A stretch of DNA of 23,648 bases from Choristocarpus tenellus KU-1152 (GCA_964200185.2 CAXNAD020000240.1:1-23648); one strand, 5' to 3'; positions 8,900 to 19,510 are shown, counted from the first letter of the stretch. Numbers and translations are program-made. The notes: generated by a model not told the origin, from the sequence alone.

Positions 8900-9085
8900 C
8901 GTGGTTGGGTTTTTCTTCAAAGTCAAACTGTGTTCTTCTCCCTTATCCTTGATGTCGACTAGTCTTGAACGAGAAGATGGGAAAGTTTGAGCGAAACGGC
9001 TTCAGCTCTTGGAGGCGTTTTGCCTTGGAAGGACCTACCTAATCTTAACCTGAATTCACTTTTTTCCATCTCTAACTATTTGAAA
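8900..9085. promoter_or_regulatory. Divergent intergenic region, likely shared promoter
   Basis: Only 186 bp separate the start codons of the CFAP73-like gene (minus) and the GUP1-like gene (plus). Both 5' UTRs and core promoters must fit here unless there are upstream untranslated exons. No TATA box is evident. T/C-rich blocks occur at 8910-8920, 8935-8947 and 9058-9070. Confidence 0.5.
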
Positions 9086-9243
9086 ATGGAAAGGTACCGT
9101 ATGGGGCCATGGGCCGTGTTGTCGGGGTGGAGACAAGTAGAGATAGTGGTCTATGTTATTGGTCTTATTTGGGTGTTCATTCGTGTTGCTTTGAGATCAA
9201 GCAACTGGATGCAATTATGCGAAGCCAGAGCCACTTGTCGCAG
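9086..9243 (+). CDS. GUP1-like exon 1
   Basis: It encodes MERYRMGPW and a first membrane span VEIVVYVIGLIWVFIRVAL, ending in a split AGG codon at CAG|GTAAAC. The frame is open upstream to 8987 but with no ATG. Confidence 0.7.
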
Positions 9244-12200
9244 GTAAACTCCGACCTCAACCTCCTTGTGGGAAGCTCACCTGTGGGTGCCCAAGGCGAA
9301 TCGTTACTTGTGGGAAGGGGTCTTGAATGATTCGAAAGGAGATGACCGCTTTGATGTGTTCGCTGCACAGTGCTTCTGTCTCTTACTATGTTGAAACACA
9401 GAATTCCATGTGGGCGGATTGACAGTTGCTGAATTGCACCCCTAACATTTTGGCACTTCTCTTCATAGGTATCTACACCCAGGGTGGATGCGGAACCGAA
9501 TTGATATGGGGGACAATCAATGGCGAGAGCTACGAGATAGCCTCCCTCTACTGACCGTGGTGCTCCTTGTGCATTGCCTTCTGAGTCTCTACAATAGGGC
9601 AGTGTCCCCAAAGGATGAACCACAGGTGCTGAGATTAGAGTTCATTTGAAGGGAGATATCCCTAGTGTTTGATATATTATTTTCCTTTTCATGGTAGGGA
9701 AACCAGGAATACACCCAACTGTTGCAGCTATTGCAGCATTGTGCTCTATGCGGATCACGCCTGAGGTGAAAAGCCTGTTAATGTTTTATTTGCCCACCTA
9801 ACCCAGCTGTCGGTATGTTGTCTTTTTACATATATTTCCCACCTCAAAGAAGGTATTGAAGCCCTTGCAAAACCACGCTGCTGGTGATGACTTCCTTAGC
9901 TCTGGAGGGAAGAGTAGTACATCTAAAGCTGGCAAGGGTCAAATAACCACAGGCAACGAGGACGACACAGATGGAAATGGTGGAGGCAACAACGCCACAA
10001 TCCTCCCCCCAACTGCAATTTGTATGGGTGAACTTGGGCGCCGCCGCGCAATGTTTGACTTGGCAGTGAGTGCTGTATTTGTCGTGGTGATACATGGTGC
10101 CCATGCGATATTTCCATTGAGCTTCGTCTGTGGCAGCTACCTCCTAGGCCATGCTGTGAAGGGGACGCGGGCTGCACCATTTGCCACCTGGACTATGGCT
10201 GTGGGGATGATATGGATCAAGGAGCGTCTCCATGGAGCAATGACTTTCAGAAATTTACTGGGAGATCCTTTCACGAATCTGGATAGGTTTACCGGAATGT
10301 ACCCTTGGCGTCTATCATTCAACCTTGTTGTCCTCCGTCTGGTGAGCTTCAACCTTGACCTGCACTGGGCCTGGGTGGGAAAAGCATTTGGCAACCCCAG
10401 GAAAAGTACAGAGGTAAGTCCCAAACCTCTTTTGGCCCCATCCAGTATCCTTGCTTAATGCAATAATATTAATACAGAAGAAACTTGGCTCTATAAGACA
10501 TTGCAAGACAAGTTTGATGATTGGTGACAGGTGGTATCCCAGGTGGTGATCTTCCACCAGACCTCAACATTAGCCAAACCTTCCCAAGGATAAACAACAC
10601 AACGAAGCCCTGTTTGAAGCACTGTGAAGAGCTCAACATTAATTGCATATTTTGTGGAGTGTTTTACAGAAAGATCTCTCCCTGTACCCAAATTGTTCAA
10701 ATCCATGATTGTGTTATATGATGTGTGATGATTTTGTCGCGTCCATTGGCTTGTTTAGAATAGGGAGAACTTCTTGAGGGAAAATGAGGGGAAGGGGGTG
10801 AAGGAGACAATGAGAGGCAGCTGTCATCCAAGCAACAGCATATATGACTATTCAATGAGAGTGGAAGCACACCGACCCCCAATGGACTACAGCCTGATGC
10901 TATGCCTTGGGCATGCCTTCTATGCACCTCTGTATTTGGCAGGCCCCACTATCACCTTCAATGCATTTGTATCTCAGGTGAGGTGAGGGTGTTCATGATT
11001 GTCTGTGTGATCTATTTTCAACAGGACATTTTGGCCAGGTGCTTCTGAGATGCAGTAATCACTTTTCTCATCATTTCTAGTCTATTTCTTGGAATTAACC
11101 TTACATATACCTCTATACATATTTAACCTTACATATTTATGGTGATGGTGTTGATAGTAAATATTATGCAGTGTAAGCAACAAATATAGGTACGTGACCC
11201 GTTTTCGAGAGCTCAAGGTACAACCTGGTTGTGAGGGTTGATATACTGCAGCATGTGTCCCCGCCGTGTGTTCATTGTTTGTTGTCTCCTGCTTTTCTCC
11301 TGTCTCTTATTTCTTATCTGCAGATGGCTGTACCTCAGAAATCGTACCCTGTTGAACGCCTCCTCATCTACCTTGCCCGCCTCTGTTTAGCCCTGTTGCT
11401 ACTTGAGGCAGGGACCCACCACCTGCCTGTTTTTGCATTGGCACACTCTCAACTCTTCAGGTGTGTATTTATTTTCTTGTATGAGGTCATGTGCTCCTCC
11501 TACCTCTGCTTTGTTTTTTTTACATGCAAACCTTTTGGTGATGTTTTGTTTTTACATGCAAATCTTTTGGTGATATTGAATGCTTTATTTATTAGTCCTA
11601 GGGACCAGCTCTTGGACCTTCAGCTGTAAAATCGTAGGTCAAGTGAGATTTTCAGTTTTCCCTCCTATAGTAGGATTTACATGAGATAATGATGTTCTAA
11701 AGGGGTGAACAGGGTGCAACACCATTCCCCTATTCCTACCTTCTTCATGCATAGCATTGCTTTAGAGGACAATCAGAGGTGGATGAGTTTTTATTGCGCA
11801 AGAAGACAGAGGAAAACCCTCATGTTCCTGTTTTTGTTGTGTGTGCTTTGTACCAAGGTTAATATATATTAATATCTGTACATGTTAGGGGGAGGAAGTG
11901 TGAAGACCTTCTGCAAGAGGTTGCCTAGGTTGGTCTGTATGCTGCTGCTTGTCTTGATCCAAGAACACTTTTTCCCCAATAGGACACAGTTGGGTGATTC
12001 GTTCCTTGTTATTTTCACTCACAGGGACTTCCAGATCACCAAAGTGTCAAGTTATTTCCGCTATAGGTATCTTGATCATCGCTTCAGTAGTCATGGTTTG
12101 TGGACTCTCTGTGAGTTTATTGCCAACATTTCATGCCCATACAACCCCCCCCCCCCTGCTTTGAGTGAAGTTGTGACATCTCTCTAATTTTTTTATGTCA

Positions 12201-15200
12201 TTGTAACATTTTTGGTGCTAACCCTCCGTTGTCTATGCAATCAATCCTCAATATCTCTTCTAAATCATTTAGGAAACTAACCCCAGCGGACCTGGCTGGG
12301 TTTGTCTATGTCATCCTCAAGCTGATGTGGTTGAAGTTTCTGGTTATTTGGCGATTTTTCAGGCTATGGGCCCTATGTGATGGAGTGGAACCCCCTGAAA
12401 ACATGGAGGTATAGTATTAAGGGGTCACGCAGATGAAAGTATTGAGTTACTCCCCCCCCCCCCAAGCCTGCCATTAGCCCTTTATTCAGGGCCAAGATTG
12501 AGGTCTGGCATATCATTGAAGTGCTGCTTTTAGAATGTTTGTCTTATAGTTGAAGGTAAAGAGTGTCAACCCTGCCTACCATAGGGACATTCAGGAAACA
12601 TGTCAAAAACACACTATAAATGCTGTAGTAATATGTATCTGATGAAAAAGCATCAACCAGGGCTTGCCATTATACAATTGTTCAGTGCATCACACTCTGA
12701 ACAGAGGCCACCATGCCACACACACATGTACTTGGTTTTCTGCTACCCTCACACCCTGAGCTGTAGGTTAGTGCTGTGTTGGAAACTATGTGGAGATAAT
12801 GTATGCTTGGTGTTCGTAACTAGAGGAATAAAGTACTTTATTAATGTAGAGAGCACTTTGGGGGGGGTGTTGGTGTGTTTTGATTTGTGTGCACCCAATA
12901 TGATACTAGAGGAATAAAGTACCACAACATTAAATAAAGTACCACAACGGTACAATGCATTAAATAGTACGGTACAATGCTCTGTATTTGGTGGAGCTCT
13001 ATTCTTTTTTGTTGATGCAATTGCCCATGTAGATTATGTGTTCTGTTACATTTGTTGATATGTTGGTGTGTACATTTGATTTGTATACAGTAAATTGCCT
13101 GAGGAAATTTCTATCTGCTAGAATCATTAAGGTGTTGGTGTGAGGGGCCCCAGGAACTGGAATTTCAGACCCTAACCCTGACAAAAGCCAATGCTTATGG
13201 TACCCTATGGGGAGGGGAGGGGGGGAGGTATTCTGGTGTTAAATTATTGGTGACCCTGAATGCGGTACATTGTGGTTGAATGATCTCACTGTAGTTCACA
13301 ATGAAATGGGATCACTGTGCTCAAGGAGACGAGGTGGTTCAATGGGTTGGCCTGCTCTACATGAACCAATAGCAATCATGAGCACTTCTCAGTTATATGT
13401 ATTGTGGTTTGTAGGACTATGGATCGGAATGTAGTAAAAGAAAATCTCTTGCTTCCACGGCACAGATGGGGAAGGGGGGGTAGAGGCGTTTGGTATGATG
13501 GTATGATGTGCAAAATTACAATCTGGGGAACCCCTTGTGTAAATAGGTTAATGTGACTCTTCTGTCCTTTGTCCTTTGTCCTTTTTATTGTCTGTAGTGA
13601 GTCAGTTCTGATGTACCATTATCAGATACGTCACTCATAACTTATCTTGGTGTTTTGTTATAGTAGTGTAGTAATGGTTAAGGTCAACAGTCCTGCTGCC
13701 ACTGTGTAAGGTTGTTTTGAAAGCATTGTAGACTGTATCAGCTAGTTGTGCATGCTGCTCTGAGATATGTGATGTGTTCGAGGGCAAACTCTGTGCCAAA
13801 TTATTACATTATTTGCTGTGGTGTCTCTTGTTGTATTCTCACACAACGCAAATAATGTATCTGGGAGGCAAACAACATGGTTAAAGATTACCTGTCTGTA
13901 CATGTTGTTAATATTTAGTCATAGTTTGGCAAACCATTGCCCCTCCCTTGCCCTTCGCCCCTTAACCACCCCCTCCCCCTCCCCCCCACCCGCCTCTTGT
14001 TCTGGTGTGCTGACAACACATGTCTGTAGAGGTGCATGTCCAACAACTACTCCATTGCTAACTTCTGGAAAGGATGGCACTGCAGGCAAGTGTTGATAGT
14101 GAGGCACTATGTAGTGTATAGACTAGATATTGTTATTGTCTTAACATGATGTTAGTTATTGATTTACTTGGCTTTGTATACACCTATACCTTGAATGAGT
14201 CAAAGTGCTACAAGCATTGGTTGGTTGCATCAAGTGCATTATAACTTTGTGTTGTATGCTATATGCGGTTTTGTTGGTTTATTGTACTTGGGAGAGTGTA
14301 TTGGTACTGTACCTGTTGGACTTGTAGCACTACAAGAACTTCCTAGTGAGCATGGTCATTGATTGGTATTTGGTTTATCTTGTTTTCATCATTAGTGAAA
14401 AATTGTACTCAGCCACGAGCAGTTACCCAACTGACATTCACCATGCTCATTTTCCATTTCTTGCCCAGAATTTTGAATACAGTCCATTCCCAGCTATAGA
14501 TTGCTCTGACTCTCCATTTCTTTCCATTGAAAACAATATTTTTCTTTTTTCTGTTTGAATCATGTAACAGCGTGTAACAGCCCACTTGCTCTACTGCAAT
14601 CAGGTTTTTTTATCCCAAACATCCCATGTCTTTCCTTCTGGAAGTGTTGCTGTTGTCTAGCGTCTGATGAGGTACTAGTTGTAATCTCCCCTCTCTTGAA
14701 CCTTGTTGACTTGTTTCAGTTTCAACCGATGGCTGGTGCGCTACATATATATTCCCCTTGGGGGATCCAGTCCAGGCCATCGCTGGAATGTGTTTGTGGT
14801 ATTCATATTTGTGGCACTCTGGCATGACATGGAGGTCAAGTTGGTGGCATGGGGTCTGCTCAATGGACTATTTTTTGTTGTGGAGGCAATTGTGAAGGGA
14901 GCCTACAGCACAAGTCATGTACTTGAGGGTATCAGGAACAAACCCCATCTGAACCGGTACTAAATTCTTTCTTCATTAAAAAGAGTAAAATTGAGATACA
15001 TGTGTTCACATCTTACATACAGACATACATAGTGACATTGCTCTCAATGAAATTGCTCTCAATGACATTGCTCTAAATGCTGATGTGGTTCTTGTTCATT
15101 TTTTTTGTGATTGTGTTAGTATTCGATGCTTCAGGTGACATCCATTCGCACTTCACACGAAAGTTGGTGTATGAGACTAAATTGTTGGTAGTTGGTCCTA

Positions 15201-16306
15201 GGTACTGTGTGTCATTTACCGTTTGTTATTTAGTGATCATTCATGCCTCCACACTATGTAAGTTTACTAGTTCTTTGTCATGACAGGGTCATGCGTGGAT
15301 TAGGTGCAGCATCACACATCATGGTGCTCATGATGGTCAATCTCATTGGCTACACAGTGGGTATAAATGGTACCACACTACTTGTGGAGAGGATGTTTCT
15401 CACACCACAGGGGCAAACTGCCGTGGCAATTAGCTTTGCTGTTCTGTACACTGGCTCTCAGGTGAGAATAGATGAGCAGGGCACTGATGATGAGTTATTT
15501 GTTGATCTTAGTCTTTGGCATCATCAAACTTGAGTGCATAAGCCATCCACTTGTTACTAGATTATTTTTTTGGCAAGTGTGTTCTTTTCTGTGAAGTATG
15601 TACCTCATCAAGCTGTTGATGAATTGGTCTTTAAGGGCATCTTCATTAGGGTGTGTTCAACTCTAGCTGTGCATGCAGTGTGCCTCATATAACAGTACCA
15701 TAGTTACATAATTTTATTCAGCACCCTCTTGGTTTTGTACCCATCTCTGTCTCTCTTTGAATACTTCACTGTCAATGTTAGTAGTAGAATAGATGTATGT
15801 ACTGGAAGTAGTGTAAGTAAGAACAACAAACAGAACGGTCCTGTACCGTAGACATGGATAATGGTGATATTGATTCCTGGCATTTGATGTTTTTTGGAGG
15901 CCGTATTATATGAAATGGTTATTTGTTGTATGTCCAGAAGCTTTGAACACATGTTTGGCAGTCAATCCTCAGCGCTCCAAACCAAGTTGAATATTTCACT
16001 ACATAGTATACTACATAGTATACTAGTCTACTGTATTGTTTTTGTCTGCAAACAAGCAAGTGTTCATGATCGATGACTGTATCTTGCATGTGCATTTTTA
16101 GGTGCCTATCTTGTTGAAAATCTATCTTGTGTGGTGACGGTACAGATACAGTCTACGCTATGTAGCATGTGTTACATTGAAGTTGAGATTCTTATTGTCT
16201 TCTGTGGCAGGTCATGTTTGCTGTCGAGGAAGTTCGACATGCTGCATCTAGAAAAGTGACTATCAAGGGGTACAACAACCTCAAGACTGGGAAAATGGCA
16301 CACTAA
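9086..16306 (+). CDS. GUP1-like: GUP1-like membrane-bound O-acyltransferase (MBOAT), 10 exons
   Basis: Joining 9086-9243, 9469-9625, 9850-10413, 10759-10977, 11324-11460, 12273-12408, 14030-14085, 14720-14956, 15287-15461 and 16211-16306 gives an unbroken frame of 644 aa. Diagnostic blocks in order are RYLHPGWM (exon 2), GRRRAMFDLA and SFNLDLHWAW (exon 3), LAGPTITFNAF (exon 4), FRLWALCDGVEPPENM (exon 6), NNYSIANFWKGWH (exon 7), and YIYIPLGG and FVALWHDM (exon 8). His511 of ALWHD is the expected MBOAT catalytic residue; His474 of KGWH is also conserved. Many hydrophobic segments indicate an ER/Golgi membrane protein. Fungal and trypanosome GUP1 remodel the lipid of GPI anchors; metazoan HHAT/HHATL are related. 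A GPI-remodelling role is inference. Residues about 106-165 form an unusual acidic Gly/Asn/Asp linker. The ATG at 9086 is the first in frame; a 5' exon is possible. Confidence 0.87.
9469..9625 (+). CDS. GUP1-like exon 2
   Basis: It begins RYLHPGWMRNRIDMGDNQW and contains a hydrophobic span PLLTVVLLVHCLLSL. The acceptor is CTTCATAG|G and the donor CCACAG|GTGCTG, phase 0. Confidence 0.82.
9850..10413 (+). CDS. GUP1-like exon 3 (largest exon)
   Basis: 188 codons. The first ~60 form a hydrophilic linker with GNEDDTDGNGGGNN. From GELGRRRAMFDLA on it follows the GUP1 family: FVVVIHGAHAIFPL, APFATWTMAVGM, MYPWRLSFNLVVLRL and SFNLDLHWAW. The donor is GAG|GTAAGT. The acceptor may be CAAAG|AAG or, two residues later, AAGAAG|GTA; with the first, the extra residue is Lys. 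Confidence 0.82.
10414..10758 (+). other. GUP1-like intron 3 (345 nt)
   Basis: GTAAGT to TTTAG. Nothing further is seen in it. Confidence 0.75.
10759..10977 (+). CDS. GUP1-like exon 4
   Basis: 73 codons in phase after TTGTTTAG: NRENFLRENEG to YDYSMRVEAHRPP and the strongly conserved FYAPLYLAGPTITFNAFVSQ. The donor is CAG|GTGAGG. Confidence 0.85.
10978..11323 (+). other. GUP1-like intron 4 (346 nt)
   Basis: GTGAGG to CTGCAG with a long T/C-rich 3' end. AACCTTACATAT occurs twice near 11097-11135. No coding segment is seen. Confidence 0.75.
11324..11460 (+). CDS. GUP1-like exon 5
   Basis: It begins MAVPQKSYPVERLLIYLAR with a leucine-rich membrane span CLALLLLEAG. The acceptor is TCTGCAG|ATG and the donor TTCAG|GTGTGT, splitting an AGG codon. 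Confidence 0.83.
11461..12272 (+). other. GUP1-like intron 5 (812 nt)
   Basis: Phase 2 to exon 6. It contains the tandem duplication at 11515-11575 and a C run near 12146-12157. Open frames near 11461-11629 and 11882-12187 have no family features. Confidence 0.75.
11515..11575. repeat. About 33-nt direct tandem duplication
   Basis: TTTTTACATGCAAA followed by CTTTTGGTGAT occurs twice, with one T/C change and a few changes in the spacer. It is a recent-looking duplication in GUP1-like intron 5. Confidence 0.8.
12273..12408 (+). CDS. GUP1-like exon 6
   Basis: After the split Arg codon it reads KLTPADLAGFVYVI, LKLMWLKFLVIWRF and FRLWALCDGVEPPENME, a hallmark GUP1 block. The acceptor is CATTTAG|G and the donor GAG|GTATAG. 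Confidence 0.87.
12819..12975. repeat. Local direct repeats around GAGGAATAAAGTAC
   Basis: ACTAGAGGAATAAAGTAC is present twice about 85 bp apart. It is followed by two AATAAAGTACCACAAC copies and two GGTACAATGC copies. The cluster suggests stepwise local duplication. Confidence 0.65.
13564..13584. repeat. (GTCCTTT)3
   Basis: Three perfect 7-nt units in GUP1-like intron 6. Confidence 0.85.
14030..14085 (+). CDS. GUP1-like exon 7 (microexon, GC donor)
   Basis: A 56-nt exon with RCMSNNYSIANFWKGWHC, the conserved MBOAT segment before the active-site exon. The acceptor is CTGTAG|AGG. The donor is TGCAG|GCAAGT, a GC donor; the GT four bases on would break the frame with exon 8. Confidence 0.85.
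14086..14719 (+). other. GUP1-like intron 7 (634 nt, GC-AG)
   Basis: It begins GCAAGT and ends TTGTTTCAG. No nested coding region is evident. Confidence 0.8.
14720..14956 (+). CDS. GUP1-like exon 8 (active site)
   Basis: It begins FNRWLVRYIYIPLGG and contains NVFVVFIFVALWHDM with the catalytic His. A hydrophobic span follows, AWGLLNGLFFVVEAIV. The donor CCG|GTACTA is weak but keeps phase; an in-frame TAA lies 5 nt beyond the junction. Confidence 0.87.
14957..15286 (+). other. GUP1-like intron 8 (330 nt)
   Basis: GTACTA to TGACAG, with a 15-nt tandem repeat at 15032-15078. Confidence 0.7.
15032..15078. repeat. 15-nt tandem repeat x 3
   Basis: TGACATTGCTCTCAA is repeated three times with single changes (GAAATT in copy 2, CTAAA in copy 3). 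Confidence 0.85.
15287..15461 (+). CDS. GUP1-like exon 9
   Basis: After the split CGG codon it reads VMRGLGAASHIMVLMMVNLI and on to LYTGSQ, with membrane-span character. The acceptor is CATGACAG|G and the donor CAG|GTGAGA. Confidence 0.85.
15462..16210 (+). other. GUP1-like intron 9 (749 nt)
   Basis: GTGAGA to GTGGCAG. It contains a 12-nt duplication CTACATAGTATA at about 15999-16022. No gene is seen. Confidence 0.75.
16211..16306 (+). CDS. GUP1-like exon 10 (stop exon)
   Basis: 32 codons after CTGTGGCAG: VMFAVEEVRHAASRK to NLKTGKMAH and TAA at 16304-16306. The tail is basic, as expected for a cytosolic C-terminus. Confidence 0.82.
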   Translation, partial: VMFAVEEVRHAASRKVTIKGYNNLKTGKMAH

Positions 16307-18742
16307 GATTGGATAGAAGGATGGGAGTAGGAAATGAATGCCATTCCCTAGAGGCTACACCCGTGATAGTCAATAGAAGTAGGATTTGGGAGTAGAAGAG
16401 TTTTATCCTGCCAACAAACATGCTGACTCAGTCAGCAGCAAATATCTGTCTACTTTAGTTCAGGAGATGCTGTTGAAAGAGGGTATACCCTTATTATTTG
16501 GACTGAAGGGGGAAGAAAAATGGGCATGTGTGTGGGGCTGTGTTGGACGATGTTCTTGGTACCTGTTAATATCAGAGTAAATCATTTTGTTGTTTAGAAA
16601 GTTCCAGAATCTTTACATGGTAGAAGATGGGAGGAGTGAAATTCATTGCTCTTTTTTTTTTAGCATGACCAAAGAACGTTCTGCGCATCAAAGAAAATTA
16701 TCTGTCATGTACTCAATTGGAAGGGAGATGTTTCTTCATATACGAAAAAAGAATACCAGAAAAACATGTATGCCTTAGTGTGCACTTTATAGTGGACAGT
16801 GTGTGTCACAAGTACAAGATGCTTCAGTCATTTGAACAACTTTTATCAGATAAATTGTTTGGCCTTGGTGTTCCACACACATCATTGAGCCCAGAGGAAT
16901 TGGGGTGTTGTCAATTCTCACATGGATGAATCCTTGACATATTCCCTCTCAGTCACTTCTGAATGAATGAAAAAAATCCTACCAAAATATTCCATGGATA
17001 TGAACCAATTTTGGAATGTTGGGGAAGGGCTTCTATTTCGTAGACACTTGTCAAGTAGATCCTTTAGACCAGAACAGGAGTATTATTGGTCACTAAAAAG
17101 CAAAAAGGGGCACAAAGTGAACATAGTGAATGGCAAGATGAGGTTTATGTTGCCATTCCAAACCAAAGGTGGTATGATTTTGCCCATCTCTTAACATTGC
17201 AACCATATTTATCACTTGGTCCTATCCGGATATCAATTCAATCCCCTGTTGACCGAAAATGTGAAGGTGTACCCCCTTTTGTCCAATCCTCTTGAAATGC
17301 ACAAAGTGCTTGGACACCTAATAGAAAACTGCAATATTTCAATCACTACTATACACTCTTCATTTTCAATCATATAAAAATAATACCAGTAACAGTGTTT
17401 TTTTTTGTAAGTTTTCTTTCACCATAACAATGACAACGAGGTATGGACCATTACAATTACACAATGGTGTACACCTAGTATGTGTTGACTTTTGAGTTAT
17501 GCTTACAACATGTCATCAAAAGAATTTGTAAGTTGGATTTGACACTGTGATCAATCCATCACTGTGGGCATGAGTATTCATTCAAGGTTTTACACATTAA
17601 TTCATTAGATCAAAAATTGAGTCAAAACACAAAGCGTCCCCTCACCCCAGTTGGTTCACATTGGACAAGTCAAACCTGTTTCATTCACTCACTCATTTGA
17701 GAATGGAACATTAGTGTGGTACTAGTGTGGTTCTCAGCCCCACTTCTCTGTCCCAATGTTTGTTGCCAGCCACACTTACCCCCAACAATGGAGATATGAC
17801 ACATTACCCCAACAATAAACAGTTAAGTTTGTCAGGCTAACATTTGTATCAAGGTTAATGCACACTGAAAAGTATGTAACTGAAAATATATTTTTTTTAA
17901 TGGAAATAGAAAAATGTTGTTCATACAATTGTTTCTTGTTATGTAGTAGAGATGCTACAGCAGTATCATACCACTGTCAAAAAACAAAATATAAGAGAAA
18001 AAAACTGACTCCAGTCTGTCTGCATGCACACTGATTTTGTGGTCCAAAATCAAAACTATTGAACAGGGCCCCTGACTACTGTACATACCCCAAACGACCA
18101 AGTGATCAAGCCGTAGCTTTCACAGAGTAGTTTCTAAATCGACTGGCCTCTCAAAATTATCAGTACCTAGCTACTATGAGTATATTGTGATTCTTTTGCA
18201 AAACTTCATCTTTTGGCAGATGATGACGTGTGCTTTTGTGAGTGGTTTGACTAAATGTCTCATTTTCAATATGTATTGTCTCAAAAAGGTCAATTCATAT
18301 CACCAAACATGAGAAAGATGAGACCACAAACTCCACCAACAGTACAGAGGTATTTGTAACCGGAGGGGAGAAGCTTTAAGACACAAACAAAACTTGAAAC
18401 AAGAATACAACTATCCATTCTAATTATTTGTAAGTGAGCAGCGAAAAATTTGATTTTGAAGATATACAAAAATGGACACACATCCAACCTTGACTGTGTA
18501 TAACCTTTAAGCTGAAAACACTGACCTAAGGGAGAGATCCTTAGTCTTAAACGCTTCAGTTCATCAATACAGTGCAGTCATACACGTTCAAGCAGCAATC
18601 AACAGAACATACATTGCAAAACAATCCAGAAAATATAACACCATCCTTCACCCACAGGTTGCACTGCTATGTTGCAGGAGAACGATTAAGCTGTGCAAGG
18701 TGAGAGCTCTTTGTATGCCACTTGCTCTCTTCCTATTGGCTG
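16307..18742. other. Intergenic region between convergent genes (2.4 kb)
   Basis: It lies between the stop of the GUP1-like gene and the stop of the tyrosinase-like gene. It must hold both 3' UTRs. Plus-strand frames at 16386-16580, 16717-16929, 16967-17194 and 17086-17295, and a minus-strand frame at 18290-18487, show no recognisable motif, biased codon use or splice-linked continuation. It is AT-rich with T runs near 16651-16659 and 17400-17406. Confidence 0.65.
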
Positions 18743-19510
18743 TTAAGAATATTTTTCACGAAGTACATTCAGACCCTTGTATCGTGGTAGCTTAACCTCT
18801 CCTTCTCGGAAAATGGAGAACCCATCTTTGACCTTGTCTTTGACCTTCATCCTCAGCTGCTCAGCTTTCTCATGTCTTGGTCTAGGATTGCCTCCAGTTC
18901 GATCAGTCACGGAATCATAGTTGTCTGACCACAGATCGGTGAAGTCAAACCCTTGCTCCTTGCAGTGCGGCCATGAAAATGAGTCATATATGTACGGTAG
19001 GCCATTCACAGTACCATCAATGGCAAGTAGAACATCCCTGTTTGTAAATTTGTTTGTCTGTGTCTTGCCCCAGAGCCGGACAGGCCACTTCGTATTGCTC
19101 TCAGCCATGAGGCCAAAGGGAAAAACATCACTACCGCGATGTCCATAGCACTCATCACCATACAAGCTAAGTACGATATCGAAACTTTCAAGATCCTCAT
19201 CAGTGTAGGAGGTAGAACTCTCTGGCCAGAACTTGTCATCCAAAGTCCCAGTTATGGTTTTAAACAGGAACAGCCTCTCCATTGTAGGATGGGTTGGCCA
19301 GAAGGATGGATCCAGTGGGGAGCTTGATTGCAGTTGGTCACCATCATCAATAGGGGCGCTGCATAGAATATTAATCACTTCTCGCTGGGTGTTTGAGTCG
19401 TATGACTCCAGCAAATTGGGCACCAGGAACATCACATCTCGAATCAACTTGAAATCATCTCCACTGTCAAGGTTATACCCAAGGCAACCACAGTATCCCC
19501 TCTCCATCAC
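18743..19510 (-). CDS. Tyrosinase-like exon 6 (CuB third His and C-terminal tail)
   Basis: 256 codons with stop. It begins VMERGYCGCLGYNL and contains LDPSFWPTHPTMERLFLF, the typical DPxFxxxH CuB motif, with the His codon at 19291-19289. The tail of about 180 residues has paired Cys/His motifs and ends YKGLNVLREKYS. The acceptor is ATTGACAG|GTG. Confidence 0.87.
   Translation of the reverse strand: MMERGYCGCLGYNLDSGDDFKLIRDVMFLVPNLLESYDSNTQREVINILCSAPIDDGDQLQSSSPLDPSFWPTHPTMERLFLFKTITGTLDDKFWPESSTSYTDEDLESFDIVLSLYGDECYGHRGSDVFPFGLMAESNTKWPVRLWGKTQTNKFTNRDVLLAIDGTVNGLPYIYDSFSWPHCKEQGFDFTDLWSDNYDSVTDRTGGNPRPRHEKAEQLRMKVKDKVKDGFSIFREGEVKLPRYKGLNVLREKYS

Larger units (their letters stand above)
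12409..14029 (+). other. GUP1-like intron 6 (1,621 nt)
   Basis: GTATAG to CTGTAG, with a C run at 12452-12463 and a C-rich 3' region at 13965-13992. ACTAGAGGAATAAAGTAC occurs at about 12819 and again at about 12904. (GTCCTTT)3 lies at 13564-13584. No gene is supported. Confidence 0.75.

Noticed and set aside
8900-8926. Nine extra N-terminal codons for the CFAP73-like protein
   Set aside because: The frame is open, but the first codon there is TTG. The first ATG in frame is at 8899 and fits the family length.
8987-9085. Upstream extension of the GUP1-like first exon
   Set aside because: It is open in frame but starts with TTG and has no ATG, so it is probably 5' UTR.
9177-9623. Minus-strand 148-aa ORF
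   Set aside because: It lies opposite GUP1-like exons 1-2 and the intron between them, and has no family features.
9698-9765. Possible extra exon of the GUP1-like gene
   Set aside because: It has AG and GT borders and open frames, but its length (68 nt) breaks the phase between exons 2 and 3. These join cleanly without it.
16386-17295. Several 60-75 aa plus-strand ORFs after the GUP1-like gene
   Set aside because: No motif, no splice-consistent chain, and composition typical of intergenic DNA.
18290-18487. 65-aa minus-strand ORF downstream of the tyrosinase-like gene
   Set aside because: It has some hydrophobic and Cys content but no linked exons or recognisable motif. It is more likely 3' flanking sequence.
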